Of a stretch of 64,000 nt of DNA, positions 21,493-33,378 are shown one piece after another. Position 1 is the stretch's first letter. Every line of letters starts with the position of its first letter. The stretch comes from Lasiosphaeria ovina (taxonomy: Eukaryota > Ascomycota > Sordariomycetes > Sordariales > Lasiosphaeriaceae). The notes under the pieces are model-generated. The model was given only the letters and a program-made list of their open reading frames with translations. It ran no database searches and had not been told where the DNA came from. The position numbers and the translations under genes are program-made. The stretch lies in NCBI GenBank assembly GCA_033439765.1, contig JAULSN010000001.1:558001-622000 (forward strand). Direction: 5' to 3'.

Positions 21493-22419
21493 GGCGGGCG
21501 AGGCGCGAGAGAGCAGGGTCAACCGGCGCGAAAGTCTACGTACGCAGCTGGCAGGCTGACATCCCAGCGCCGCCCTAGGCAGTCAGCAACGTGGTGCTGT
21601 TATCTACACGCACACGGGCCGATTGCTGGTCGTTCGGGTCTCGCTGGTGCGTGATCCCGTCTCCTGGCGAGGCGCCGGGAGCCATAGCAGGTCCTGCGTC
21701 GGTGGGATTGGGGTGGAGAACGCCGCGACCGACATCCGACGGGTTGCCGTTTCGTCGGGGCAGGAGAGGTGCGGACAGCAAGACGCTCGTCGGTAGCTTC
21801 GGAGCAATGGGTCTAGGGCCGCCCGAGGGCCCATTGGAGCTTCAATCTGACTTGCCAATCAGGTCTCCGGGACGGGCATAGGTGCCAGTCCAGCAAGTGA
21901 CTTTGCACGTCTGCAGCCGGGATGCATATAAGGATCACGTAATCGCGGGCAACATGTTACCCCGTTCCCACTGCCCCATCCCTTTATTGCTCCTCCCCAT
22001 GCATGGCTGCGGCGGTGCCTACTCGAGCCGTGTAATCCTTCCATGCGCAAGCCACCCACGCACCCCATTCCTCCCCCCTGGATTCCATGTTCGGGGAACT
22101 CCCAAAGTCCCAAAGCTAGCCAGAATCAGTCACATGGTCATGCTGGACAGCCAACCGCTGCTGGACAGCCAACCGCTGCTGGACAGCACCAGTTTGTTGC
22201 CAGGGCGACTTCGGAGATAAATTCCCACAGCGACATGATACGAAGAGGGCCCACAGCTCAAACCCACCTTGCCGTGAAATGTGAACGCGGTTGTGCGGCA
22301 ACATTGAGGCTGCCAGACGGGATATTGCCCGAAAGAGTACTTGTAAACTACCTAATCAGAAGCCCGGCCCCCGAGTAATTACATGCAGCCCTCCACCCAA
22401 TGAGCACCCAGCACCCGCG
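21493..22419. other. Intergenic with 17-bp short tandem repeat
   Basis: Contains nearly three copies of TGCTGGACAGCCAACCG at 22141-22188. No gene supported. Confidence 0.6.
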
Positions 22420-23975
22420 TCAAGCGTCGGGCAGGTCCACAAAGGCCTGGTGCTTGACCGCGACGGCCACGACGAGCCCCGTGTTTGAGCGCAGCCGGTG
22501 GGTGACGACGAGCTTGCCGACCGAGTCCTTGACCGAGCCGAGCAGGTCGAACAGCTCGGCTATTTCCATCTCGCCCTCATTGGCCAGCTGGCCCATGCCC
22601 AGGTCGCGGGCGCGCGCGACGGCCTCGGCGTTGGGGTCGGGCAGGCTGCCGGGCTCCGGCAGCAGGCGGGATGTCAGGATCAGCATGACGCCATCGCAGG
22701 CCCGCAGCACACCAAGGAATTCCTGCAACTGGGCCAGGACTGCGCCGCCGGGCAGGAGCGGGGGCGACGCCGAGGGCAGGTGGAAAATGAAGACGGAAGC
22801 GTCGGCAGGCGAGCGCGCCCCCGCGGCGCGGTCCGCCACGATGATGCGCGCGCTGGGATAGAGATCTGCGAGGCATCGAGCCATCGACGTCGACGGCGCT
22901 CCGACCTGCCGATTGCGGTTGTCAGCTGTTTGAATCGTGGAACACTGGAGAGTGCCTAGAAAGAGGCGAGAACACTGAGAGTGGCTAGAAAGAGGCGAGA
23001 AAAAAAGCTTCAGGGGTTGGCAGGAATGGGCTGCGGGCCGCGGGGTTCGCGCGGGGCATCCGGCTCGCTCCCCTGTACCAAGTCGCCCTGGTTGCGCACT
23101 CACCTCGACGATGCAGGCGTGGGAGAGATTGGACCAATTGAGCTGCGACAGGGTCTGGGCCAGTTCTTCCGGGTTCAGCAGGCCGGCGGCGTTGTGAAGA
23201 TAAGCGGCCCACTGGCGATTGAGCTTGGGACGCTCCATGCGCGCCACGTGGAAGGGCCTTATCGTGTTGAGGGCCAGGTTGTAGGCGCTCTCGCTGGGGC
23301 GGCGCGAGGGCCCAAAGCGCTGCGTGGCCGTGGCCATCTGCAGCGCCGTGGGGGCGGCCGACTCGGCCAGGAACATGGCAGCGTCGAGGAAGCGCTGGTT
23401 GGCGATAAAGTGCGCTGACAGGGGGGTGTGGGCCACGAAGCCTGGCCGCGGCTCGTCGAGGAAGCCGCAGGTCGCCGTCAGACGCACCACTCGCCCGAGC
23501 TGGCTGCCCGGAACCCCTGAAAGGTCCGCTACGTCCCTGACGGGCACGCTGCCCTCCAGCGGGATGCACGCCAGGATCTGGAACTCGCCCAGCCATTGCA
23601 GGCAGGTGAGAATCTCAATCTGTTTGCGGTCTTGGCTGTCAGCAAGTTCTGCAAGCATTGGTAAGAGTAATGGCGTGAATGCCATGCAGACGCAGAGACG
23701 AATGGGGGGACGGTGGGAATGACCTGGGTCGCGAGGCTCTGGAGAAAGTCGGCCGGCTCGCACACCAGCCTCCGGATGTGCGCGACGCTGGCGAGGATGC
23801 TGGCCTTTGCCCGGCCCGCCTCCTTGTCGGCGTCGGCGTCGGCGTCGGCGTCCATGTCGGCGTCCCGGGGCTGGTGCGGGTCGAACGCGCTAGCAGCCCG
23901 ATAGTGGCCGGCGAGCGTCTTGACGGCCGCGGCCAGTTGGCTCGTGTAGCTCTCGAGCTGCGCCAGTCGGTCCAT
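22420..23975 (-). CDS. AflS/AflJ-type (MdpA-like) transcriptional coactivator
   Basis: Three exons (23724-23975, 23104-23619, 22420-22905) give 417 residues. The first intron uses a GTCATT donor and an acceptor preceded by CTTGCTGAC, and the join yields the family block ATQIEILTCLQWLGEFQILACIP. A winged-helix-like segment follows (VPVRDVADLSGVPGSQLGRV), then SAHFIANQRFLDAAMFL. The C-terminal half resembles an O-methyltransferase fold but lacks a convincing GxGxG SAM motif, as in AflS/AflJ and MdpA, which bind the AflR-type factor and boost transcription. A DADADADAD acidic tract near residue 40 is low complexity. The gene is 3.2 kb from, and divergent to, the AflR-type gene, the standard pairing. 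Nuclear or cytosolic. Confidence 0.88.
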
Positions 23976-24592
23976 GGCGGCGCTGGCTGCGGCGTGAGAT
24001 AGCAGCGTGGTGTGACTAATGTAAATTGGTAGCGCGGATATTGATACCCGACAGTATCGAGTGGAGCGGTCTGTGACGAAGGCAAGGCGAAGCGGGACGG
24101 GAGGACGATACCTATAGGCGGGGCGTAGTGAAAAGGCCAACAGAGGCGGCCGTGGGCTGCTTGGCAGTGCTGAGCGAGGTGAGATTTTAACAAGCTTGGC
24201 GGTTGGAATAAACTACAACCCACTCTCTCCGCCTTATTAGCGCTGCTAATCGCGACGATCGATTTGCTACCGTCTCTTGTTACCGGTCTTGGCGGCGGGC
24301 TCGGCGCCAGCACGAGCCAGGTCGGCGCCCCGTATTCGGTGCGGGGCAATACCGAAAGGGCATCTCCAGCGCCCGGCCGTGCTGTGCCAGGAGGGCACAG
24401 GGCCCAGACACGCCCTGGAGTGCGTTGGGCTGCCGCACAATCGAGCTTTGTATCCCTCACCGCCATTCTCAACACTCATTCCCCTGGGCAGCTCCGCGTT
24501 ACAGGATCAACTAGATAAGGTCCCTTCCATTAGAATAAGCTTTGTCGGGTTTTAGGGCCCGCTGATTTCAACGACTCTGGCATGGTTGCGTG

Positions 24593-24810
24593 TTCAACCA
24601 AGGTTGTCAAGCCACAAACGTAGGTGGCTTGGACAACAACGACTCTGGCATGGTTGCGTGTTCTGGCATGGTTGCGAGTTCTGGCATGGTTGCGAGTTCT
24701 GGCATGGTTGCGAGTTCTGGCATGGTTGCGTGTTCTGGCATGGTTGCGTGTTCTGGCATGGTTGCGTTGTTCAACCAAGGTTGTCAAGCCACCTACGGTT
24801 GTGGCTTGGA
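24593..24810. repeat. 18-bp minisatellite flanked by hairpin-forming direct repeats
   Basis: Seven copies of an 18-bp unit beginning TCTGGCATGGTTGCG run from about 24644 to 24768. On each side sits TTCAACCAAGGTTGTCAAGC, followed by a short palindrome in which AAGCCAC and GTGGCTT are separated by 8 bases. The whole block can be read as open frame in several phases, which reflects its 18-bp period and not coding. Confidence 0.85.
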
Positions 24811-24955
24811 CGACTTTCTCCCGGCTCCAAACACTGCCGACAACCTATACTTCAGGAATAGTACGGCGAGCCATCGTGTACTCGTATCCGAGTCGCTTGA
24901 GCGACCCAGCCGCCGCCCCCAAGTGAATAAACATGAGGCAACTTCCCGGCCACGC

Positions 24956-25075
24956 TTCACTGCCTGCCGGGAAGAAGACGGTCTGGCATTCGCAATTCGA
25001 ATCTGCCCGCCGCACTGCCTGCCGGGAAGAAGACGGTCTGGCATCCGCAATTCGAATCTGCCCGCCGCACGGCCT
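24956..25075. repeat. Tandem 55-60 bp duplication
   Basis: Two near-identical units containing CTGCCTGCCGGGAAGAAGAC and CGCAATTCGAATCTGCCCGC, plus a diverged third partial copy. Non-coding. Confidence 0.8.
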
Positions 25076-27135
25076 CCCGGACGAGAGGCGGTCGGGCGTT
25101 GGACCTCGAATCTCACCAAATTCTTGGCCTGGCTCGTGTAGGATCCCGCCAGCAAGCATGCTTTTGATTTCCCAAATGGCTGCGAAACAAATAAGTACGC
25201 GGGTTGGTTGGAGGATAGACAGCGAAACCGGCCTATTGGTGTTGGCCGGGATATGCCGTAGACGCTGGTCATGGCAGACGGGCAGCACGATGAGTTGGGA
25301 CTAGCAGAATAGAGTCTTATTATTCTGCAGAGCACCCGAGCGTTGCAGGTCCGCTTATTCTTGCGTGTAGTCGAGGTACTTGCCGTCTACCAGGCTGTAC
25401 TACGCACAGTAGCCTTGGCACCGCTGTTCATGGCTAGGCTTGTGCTGCAAGCTACTATGCGTACTGCGACCCACCTTCCTTGCTCACTTCCCCGGGGCAG
25501 AGCGCATCCGTCAGAGTGCGTGATGGCACGGCACGTAATACAAGACAAGCGGAACGGGGTGCGTCGCATGGTTGGTAATACTGTGAAGTCGACGCATTCT
25601 TCGGTCAAGCCACGCTTGGGGGTCCTCTGCCGATATACGGGCCGGAAATATATAGGAAATAGATTCCAGCGGTCCAGAATGAGCCGTGCAATCCCATAGA
25701 TGCGTTGGTTAATCCGGATGTGAGCGCGAGGCGAGGGCGAGATGCGAGGGCTAGCGTAATCCCAATGTCAGGACACGTAATGTTACACAGCTTACGTGAC
25801 GAGCACAGCAGGGTCGTGTAACGGAACACTAGCCAATTTGGCTCAAGCTAACCCTGATTTACACGTCCACCGGGGTAACAAGGGTTAGCGTGGCCGGGGC
25901 TCTTACTTGTGGCGAGTCTGTGGAGTCACACAAATGTCAGGTATGAATCCCCCTGTCGCGCTAACCTTTATTTCCCGGTAGAGGTGTATGAATCCGTTCG
26001 TTGCTACGCAGCCACTCGCAATGGCCGGTGGAGCCAGTGGGGTACGCTAGTGGGGGTGGAGGAATGCAAATCGCCGAATTGAGGGTACTATAGTAAGCCG
26101 TTTGCTGCAGCAAGTGTGGATGCACGGCCAGCCTAATATGTATGTATGTACTGTACTCTACATGACGTGGATAAATTTAGCGTGTTGTACGTAGGGCAGC
26201 GTCAAACAGCGTTGCAGATCCACGGGCGGCCTGCATGTCTCGCATTTGGTCCCCCCTTCACGACACTTGGACCGACCCGGTTTCTTATCGCATCCATACC
26301 CTGATCGCTGTGGCGAGCGAGCTGGCAGTAGCCACACTTCCACATCTCTTTGCCCCTTTTGGCCCGGTACAGAGTATCCGTACCGCTGCCGTAATTACCT
26401 GCCAGTGCCAGTGCGCCCCCGAACCCTCCCCGCAGGCGGGGTTCCACGGCACAGCGGCCACCTCAGCACGTCAGGTCCCCGCCACTACCCCCACTGGACC
26501 GGCGAAGTAGTGGGACCGATCCTCCTCTTGGCCGCGAGCACTTGGCGTCTGGCCATTTCCATGTGCGGTAAGGCCTCCTGCGGCGCCTGGTTGGACGGAT
26601 GGACTCCGTACTGAGCATGGCGTCGGCCGGATGGCCGCTCTTCGATGCGCACTCGATGCATGCCAGTTATCTGCACAAGTCTCGCTTCCAGGCGCCGAGT
26701 TTCGGTGAGACCGACTCAAGTTGGCAGTTGTGTGTCTGGTCAGGACATGCGTGCAGCGGCGCCATGCTACAAAGTAGATTCAGCACTCAGGCTGTGCCCT
26801 CGGCGCGCAGTGCTGTAGTGGCGAGGTACTTGCTCCGAGTCTGGGGCAGCGGGTGCTCGCTGGTGCAACCCCATGGGGCCGCGGCCTTTGTCTTATCACC
26901 CACCCGGTCGGTGGTCCACAGAGACCCGAGCCAGGGGCCAGGGGCCAGGGTGTGCGGCGTCGGGTCCCAGATTTAGGTTATTAGATATAAACACGGCGGT
27001 GTCGATGCTGTGCTCCCAGCGCACACAGACACGCAGCTAGCCATCTCGACGATCTCTCTGCCGCGACCCTGTACGGCCAGTATAGTCTGTAGTTCGCCGT
27101 TGCCGTTGCATCGATCCGCGGTGCACACGCCATCC

Positions 27136-28614
27136 ATGCCAGACCCAGACCCGCAAACCACGACCCCGGCATCCGGGACCACCACGCCAATGTCGCTCGC
27201 CCAACCGTCGACGCGCCGCAGCTCGGGGAACGCGCCGTTCGCGAGCTCGAAGCTCCGGGACAGCTGCCAGGCATGCGGTATGCATCACTCATCCTCGGTG
27301 TTGTCGATGGGATTTTCTGACAAGGTGAAACGAGATAGCCCTGTCCAAAGTCAAGTGTCCAAAGGAGAAGCCAGCCTGCTCGCGCTGCGAGAGTCGTGGC
27401 ATGACGTGCCAGTACTTTGTCACCAAGCGTCCCGGCCGCAGGCGCGAGAACGGCATCAGCGTCAACGCCAACGCCAACGCCGGCGCTAGCGCCGGCGCCA
27501 AAGCCGGCGCCAACGCAGATGCCGTGGGGAGCCGCACCGGCGACACCATCTTGGCCGTGCAGCACACCCCTCGCGGCGCTGGCTTCATCTCGGCCAGCCC
27601 TACGCCAACGACGCTAGCGCCACACAGCAGCTACCTCACGCCGCCAAGCCTGCTCGCGGCCTCGCCTGGCCACGACAACGGGTCCGCCGACCCGTCCGAC
27701 GTCTTCTCGAGCCTGTGGAGCTTGGACACGGGCATGACGCCCGCGATGCCCGACTTCGGGTCCGACATGGCGGGCATCGACTTCTTCATGTCGGCCATGG
27801 ACACGTCCTTCTCGCTGCCCATGATAGAGGGGGTGAGCGGCGGCGGCGGCGGCGGCGGCATGCCGTCGGCTCGGGGCGGCGATGTCGCGTCGCTGCTGAT
27901 CTCGGCCGACGAGATGAACCTCGACCTCGTCTCGGAGCCGTCGTCGGCCGTCGACTCGCTGGGCCCGTCGGGCCCGTCGTCCATTGCGTCGAGCGACCAC
28001 TCGCTGCCGTCGACGGGCAAGACCAGCGTGGCGGACCGCTCGTCGTGCGGCTGCCTGACGCAGGCGCTCGACCTGCTCAAGATGCTCTCGTCGGCCCAGT
28101 CGTCGCCGCGCGCCCTGTCCGTGGCGCCAGAGGCGACAATGGCGAATCCGCCGCCGTCGAATACGCACTGCGGCGACGGCGGGTCGGCGCAGACCGTGCT
28201 GCTGGAGAACAAGCAGGGCATCGAGGCCGTCGGCCACATGATGTCGTGCCCGTGCTGCGCCGACGACAGCTTCCTGCTGACCATCCTGTCCATGATCGTG
28301 CTCAAGATGCTGGGGCGCTACGCCGCGGCGGCGCAGGCGGGGCCGGCCGTGCGCGCGCTGGCGGGGGGCGGGTGCGTCGACGGCGACGCCGACCGGCCGG
28401 CGCGGCTCTTCAGCGGCATCCTGGCCAGCAACCGCGAGCAGCTGCGGCGGCTCAGCAACGCGTGCGAGGCGCCACGCGACGACGAGAGCCTCGGGCGCAC
28501 GGCGGCCCAGCTCGTGCTGAGCGAGCTGCACCGCGTGCAGCGGCTCGTCAACCAGCTGTCGCCGCGGCTCAAAGGGCCACGCGACGGTGGCAGCAGGGAC
28601 GGGAGCGAGCAGAT

Positions 28615-28662
<48 letters not shown>

Positions 28663-28864
28663 GGGCGAGGGCTCCGAGTCGAGCAGTATATGGGGCCAGC
28701 AGCAGGCGGGGGCGCTGGCCGGAGACGGCGGTGAGCGGATGATGATGGCGGCAGTGGCCGGAACACCCTTCTCGGCAGGCACCCTAGACCAAGTCGAGAG
28801 CGATCTGCGCAAGAGCCTCAGTTCGCTGTCAGCCGAGATAATCAACAGGCTGCGGCAAAGCTGA
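27136..28864 (+). CDS. AflR-type Zn2Cys6 transcription factor (MdpE-like)
   Basis: Two exons (27136-27277 and 27339-28864) give 555 residues. The 61-bp intron splits the zinc cluster, a position typical of this family. Joined, the Zn2Cys6 cysteines are 44, 47, 54, 61, 64 and 71 (SCQACALSKVKCPKEKPACS), followed by the basic linker TKRPGRRR. A low-complexity Ala/Asn tract, Ser-rich acidic stretches and the C-terminal AflR domain (CGCLTQALDLLKML, MMSCPCCADDSFLLTILSMI) follow. A 15-glutamine run from (CAG)n lies near residue 473. AflR-type proteins bind TCG-N5-CGR sites and switch on the local cluster with an AflS partner, present at 22.4 kb. Nuclear. Candidate sites occur in three promoters here and before this gene itself. 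Confidence 0.92.
28616..28660 (+). repeat. CAG trinucleotide run encoding polyglutamine
   Basis: Fifteen consecutive CAG codons inside the AflR-type gene, directly after a Met codon. Pure repeat without CAA interruptions, hence expected to be length-variable among strains. Confidence 0.9.
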
Positions 28865-30633
28865 CGGCGAGGGAGAACGGGGAGGAAAAGAAGAATGACA
28901 AATCTAAAATTCTCTTGTAAAATTCTTTTGTCATCTGTCACATGCGTCGATTCTAGATACGCACACCGACTCGCCCACCGACACATGTGCCTATCCTGCG
29001 CTTGCGCACATCCGTCTCCTTTACACGCTTCATATGCGCGCTTTCATAGGCACCTCGGCTGGGTTTTCAATTCTTGGTTTTCCCGTCATGTCCCCGAGGG
29101 TTGGGGCTTGCATCTCGACCGCAGCGCTAGCACCCGCACGTGGATGTAGGCACACAGCGGTGTTTTGCTGGCCTGGGCCAAGTGCAGACGGAGGATTCAT
29201 TTTCGGCACGAGTGTGCGCTCGTCGACGGGTGATTGAGGCGTGTCGGGCTCGTGGGAGACGGCGGGCGGGCGGTGGTGGTGCGTGCTTCAACAGTGTCTG
29301 TATTCGCATTCCCTTCCATTGTAACCGGGGTGGCCGGGTTGGCCTGAGATAGTGAGTGACGAAAATACATCAGGGTATCACAAACCTCGAGGTAGCCAGG
29401 AAGGGGTCATAAATACCCAACTGCGCGACCGCCTCGTGCAACAATGCTGCTTGGCATGGCATTCTACGCCGTGTACTCCGGTCTCCATCTATATGAATAC
29501 TTCAGGAATGTGCGTGCCTGCGCCGGCTGAAACTGCACCCACACCGTGCGCAGGCAATTACAAGGACCTAATTATTTCCCACACCCACCTCGCATCTGCT
29601 GGGTCTAGGGAGCGGGCAGGCGGCAGCGCAGCATCGGACGTCCACGCATGGCCCAAGTCCTAAGGCGCAACCGACCGCAGCGTCGCTGGTCTCTTGCGCC
29701 GCGGCCTTGGCGTGACACAGAGATGCGGCTGCCGGCTGCTACCTCGCCGGCGAGACGCGGCCATCCTTTCCCAGTGCAGTGCGTGTCTCGACCTAGGGAG
29801 ACGTTCGGGGCTTGTGCCACGGCGGAGTGCCGGGAGCCAGCCAACCGTAGCTCGGCTGGACACGAACAGAAAGTCCGCAACTCCGCTCGCTCTCGCTTGG
29901 CTGCGACGCGCAGGACGTGGGCGGCGCTGGGGTAACAATACATGCGTCCACTCGCTCTAGCTCACACCACCAGGGCAGTGCCAGCACACACGCGGAAGTT
30001 GCGGCAGACACTGCCACGGCTGAAAACGCTGTGACGCTGGTTAGGAGAGAAGCTCAGAACCAGGCCGCCAGTATCAGTGGTAGCATCAGTGGTAGCGGCA
30101 GTGCCGTCGGCGGCAGCTGCGCCAGTGATACACCCCATCAAAGGCGGCGATGGCCAACGACTGCAGCTCCAAAAGGCAACTCTGCAAACATGGTCGGCAA
30201 AGGAGCTTTACCATGTCAGCACTTCACATCACTACGCCTGCGCAACGACGTCACAGCCGCACCCAACCCAGACACGCGATCCAACCGTGGCTGGCTAAAC
30301 AGCGTGTGCGGTGCAGCACCGACCCTCCACGGGCCCAGCCGCTGCAGCCCAGCCGAGCACCGCGGTGGCGCGGCCATCGGAGCATTTGCTGGGCTGTGGC
30401 GCCATTCTCGGGATCGAGTCGGGTCGGGGGCCGCCCTCTGCTCGGCGTGCCATCGGCATCCGCCCGAGACCCGAACGCCGCACGACCACTACGTGCCGAG
30501 CCGCCAGCCGCGACGTGTATTTGAGCGGTGAGACTCGCCAGGTGGCCAGCACCACAACCGCCGAGCGAGGATCCAGCGCCGCCACCTTGCCTCGTCTTCC
30601 TAGCTACCTCCGAGTTACAGCAATCAGACCACA
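28865..30633. other. Intergenic, no gene supported
   Basis: 1.8 kb between the regulator and the questin-oxidase-like gene. Only a weak 20-bp match to the dispersed repeat end (29389-29410, AGCCAGGAAGGGGTC) was noted. Open frames near 30.3 kb overlap in all phases and are not convincing. Confidence 0.5.
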
Positions 30634-32010
30634 ATGGCTGCCGCAGACGCGTTCCGCCTGGCGTCGGAGGACCTCGGGGTCGCGCGCATCGGACCCAACC
30701 CGGCCGGCACCGTCGACGTGGCCAACGACTTGCTCAGAAAAAACCACGAGCGGTGGCACATGTACTTCCGCGACGTGGCCGGGCACAACCACATCCCGCA
30801 CGCGCTGCTCAGCACGCTCGCCATGGGCGGCGGTGCGCAGGATCTGCGGCGCGCCTACGACGACGGCGAGGCCATCCAGCGGCCCATGCCGGCCGTCGAC
30901 TTCGCCGCCGTGGCCGAGCTCGCCGACCCCGCCAAGTTCCGCGCCCGCGCGCAGACGCTCGACGAGTACCCGACCTTCCTCGTCTTCTTCGAGCGCGAGA
31001 TCGCCGCCAAGGGCTGGCAGGCCGTCGTGGCCGAGTACGTGCTCGCCCGCACCCCGCTGGCCGACTTCATGCTGGCCCAGATCTACGAGGGCCTGTACCA
31101 CCCCGTCATCCACCTCGGCTTCGGCGTCGAGTTCGGCCTGTCGGGGCTCGTCGCCGAGGGCCTCGCCCAGACCGCCAGCCACGACCCCATGCACATCGAC
31201 GTCTTCTTCGCCAAGGCCGAGCAGCTGGCCGCCTCGGGCACCGTGCCCCCCAAGCCCCTGCTCGCCCTCTACCACGAGGCGCGCGCCAGCACCAACATCC
31301 GCACCGCCGCCCGCGCGCCCGACGGCCCGTGGAAGGTGCGCGACGGCGTGCTGGGCCGCGCCCTCGACGAGACGGTCGCCCTGGCCGCGCAGTTCCAGGT
31401 CGACCCCACGGACCCCGTCGCCGTCGAGCGCGCCACGGCCGAGATGATCAGCTGCGCCGCGTGGACCTGCGCCGCCGTGCACCAGCCCGGCAAGGAGCGC
31501 AAGATCGACTTCTTCCTCATGCACAACGTCACCAGCTCGCTGTTCCTGACCGTCTTCAACGCCCAGCCGTGGATCTCGCTGGCCGACAAGGCGCGCCTGG
31601 TCGAGTGGAAGGCCCGCCTCGACCTCGTGTGGTACGCCGCCAGCGCCGCCCCCGAGCTGCGCCCCGAGTACGCCCTCGGCTACGAGCCCACCCTCAGCAG
31701 GGGCATGGGCTGGCCCGAGCTGTACGCCGAGCTTAACAAGCACCACGACGACGGCCACGTCGCCAAGTTCGTGCGCGCCCTCAAGAACGGCGCCGACGCC
31801 ACCAAGCCCTTCGAGGCCGGCCCCGGCGCCGGCGACTTCCCCGTCAAGGGCGACCACTTGTGGCTCAAGATCGCCCAGCTGTGCTACGACTCCACCATCA
31901 ACTACGTCGACGGCCAGCGCAAGTGGGTCTGGGGCGCCGGCTTCGCCCCCATGTGGGACCGCGTGCCCGACTTCCTGATCGACGAGCAGCCCCAGCTGCG
32001 CAGTAACTAG
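30634..32010 (+). CDS. Questin-oxidase-like Baeyer-Villiger enzyme (AflY/MdpL/GedK type)
   Basis: Intronless, 458 residues, close to the usual 430-480. Recognised from family blocks: [20 protein letters not shown] near the start, [88 protein letters not shown] and the C-terminal [20 protein letters not shown]. This family lacks the Rossmann FAD motif of classical Baeyer-Villiger enzymes; conserved histidines are prominent. Members open the quinone ring of anthraquinones: questin to desmethylsulochrin (GedK), emodin or chrysophanol derivatives to benzophenones (MdpL), and AflY in aflatoxin. Its presence argues that the cluster product is a ring-opened benzophenone or xanthone and not an intact anthraquinone. 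Cytosolic. Confidence 0.94.
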   Translation: MAAADAFRLASEDLGVARIGPNPAGTVDVANDLLRKNHERWHMYFRDVAGHNHIPHALLSTLAMGGGAQDLRRAYDDGEAIQRPMPAVDFAAVAELADPAKFRARAQTLDEYPTFLVFFEREIAAKGWQAVVAEYVLARTPLADFMLAQIYEGLYHPVIHLGFGVEFGLSGLVAEGLAQTASHDPMHIDVFFAKAEQLAASGTVPPKPLLALYHEARASTNIRTAARAPDGPWKVRDGVLGRALDETVALAAQFQVDPTDPVAVERATAEMISCAAWTCAAVHQPGKERKIDFFLMHNVTSSLFLTVFNAQPWISLADKARLVEWKARLDLVWYAASAAPELRPEYALGYEPTLSRGMGWPELYAELNKHHDDGHVAKFVRALKNGADATKPFEAGPGAGDFPVKGDHLWLKIAQLCYDSTINYVDGQRKWVWGAGFAPMWDRVPDFLIDEQPQLRSN

Positions 32011-32179
32011 GAGGGCTGGTGTGCGAAGTGCGTGTCTAGCCAGTGTTTTGTAGTGTCCACGTACATGATCAATTTATTCCTTGTTGCTCCTCCCAGTTTA
32101 TGACGTTGCGCAACTTTGTCTCTGTCCTTTGGTTGATGGTCGTCTACTTCGTTGGCCACCTCCGTGTTGTTCTCGTTAT

Positions 32180-32230
32180 GCCTCCGGCGGCCCTCCGGGG
32201 GCGCCTGCGGCGAGCTGCTCGCTGCGCTCG
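32180..32230 (+). repeat. Dispersed repeat core, fragment E
   Basis: GC-rich core nearly identical to that at 54120 (one G-to-A change in GGCGAGCTGC). It starts about 169 nt downstream of the questin-oxidase-like stop codon in the sense orientation. Confidence 0.8.
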
Positions 32231-32373
32231 AAGAGGCTTAATTAGCTGTGTTAAGTGTACGTGTGCTTTATGTTTCGGGCTTTGTCCAAGTCTCAGTGGG
32301 ACGGTCACTCTAGACCCTAAATCAAATTAGACATCGACTAGAACGTTTTGCACGACGTAGATTGCACTCGGTT

Positions 32374-32421
32374 CAATTTCACCATCGTAAATTTCACCAT
32401 CGTAAACTTCACCATCGTAAA
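32374..32421. repeat. 15-bp triplicated repeat
   Basis: Three copies of AATTTCACCATCGTA (the last with one change) lie immediately beyond the stop codon of the EthD gene, probably in its 3' untranslated region. Confidence 0.8.
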
Positions 32422-32428
32422 ATTCTGT

Positions 32429-32989
32429 CTAGCTGTCCTTGAATCCGTTCACCACCTCGCCGTCCCGGACAAACTCCTCCACCCACCCAATCGTCATCCT
32501 GGAAAGTCAGCTGGGCACGCCTCGGTAGCTTGCAGATCCAACTTACATGCTCCGCTTGGTGTCGGCAAACTTCTCGTGGTCGCCGACCAGGTGCTCCTGG
32601 TACCACGGGTCCTGCTTCATGCGCTTGTAGTCCTCGAGGCTCTTGAAGACGACCTGGCTGAAGCAGTCGAAGTCGGCCACGTTGGCCATCTGGTGGTCGT
32701 ACAGCTGCGCCATCAGGGCGCGCGTGCTGCTCTGGTTGTGGATCTGCCCGGGTCAGCCAACGCCGCCGGCGAGCCGAGGGAAGGGGCTATCTACCTGCGT
32801 CCACCGCTTGACGCCGTACTTGACCATCAGGTCTTTGGTGAGGGGCGCCGACACGTTGACCATGTGGTTGCGGTACGCCTCCTCGCTCATGCCCGGCTTG
32901 CGGTAGCCGCAGATGGTCAGGCACAGGTACTGGTTCTTGCCCGAGCCGACCGGCTCGGGCACTTCCGGCTCGCTGGGCTTGAGCGTCAT
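32429..32989 (-). CDS. EthD-domain protein, predicted atrochrysone carboxylic acid decarboxylase (MdpH1 type)
   Basis: Three exons (32795-32989, 32547-32743, 32429-32498) give 153 residues with consistent phases. The core reads [40 protein letters not shown], then after the intron [20 protein letters not shown] and [17 protein letters not shown]. This is the EthD ferredoxin-like fold: short, dimeric, cytosolic and cofactor-free. In emodin-type clusters the EthD protein decarboxylates atrochrysone carboxylic acid after thioesterase release. It sits divergently next to the DUF1772 gene, so the two activities annotated together as MdpH in some genomes are separate genes here. Confidence 0.92.
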
Positions 32990-33378
32990 GTTGCGTGGCA
33001 GGCGAAGCAGAAACGAACACGTGTGGGATGGACAATGACAAGTTGATGCAAGGTGGTACGAGATTCAGGGGTCCAGGAGAGCGTTGGAGAACGTTGGAGA
33101 GCGTTGGGCCGATTTGGGGAAGAAAGAGCACGCCCTCAAGTCCTGACCCGACGGAGCGGAACACAGCCAGACGAGACTCGGACGAGGATCGGAAGACAAC
33201 GGGCGCCGCCAGCCAGGCCGGGTCCCGTCAGTGCCGAAGGCCCGAGCCCCGGCCAGAAAACTATAACTCCCGGGCTGCTCGGACCACGGCAGAATCAAAT
33301 CCACCTCCGCAGCATCGCCCACTGGTCCTCTGCTGCACAGTTGGCTTCCCGCGCTACCTCACAAACCTGCAAACCACC
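32990..33378. promoter_or_regulatory. Divergent promoter of EthD and DUF1772 genes with AflR-type half-palindrome
   Basis: The 389-bp shared upstream region contains TCGGACCACGG at 33279-33289, matching TCG-N5-CGG, about 90 bp before the DUF1772 start and close to a CTATAA element at 33261. Candidate AflR-type binding site; chance cannot be excluded. Confidence 0.4.

Larger units (their letters stand above)
23976..27135. other. Long intergenic region between coactivator and regulator
   Basis: About 3.2 kb without a supported gene. It holds two local repeat arrays (24593-24810 and 24956-25075) and, at its right end, the promoter of the AflR-type gene. TCGATCCGCGG at 27111-27121 fits TCG-N5-CGG, 15 bp before the start codon, a possible autoregulatory site but also a possible chance match. 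Confidence 0.5.

Noticed and set aside
20491..21654. 387-codon plus-strand frame over the methyltransferase
   Set aside because: Antisense shadow of a well-supported methyltransferase, with no recognisable motifs.
24644..25075. Possible CRISPR array
   Set aside because: The repeats are directly adjacent without unique spacers, and the genome is fungal. They are minisatellites.
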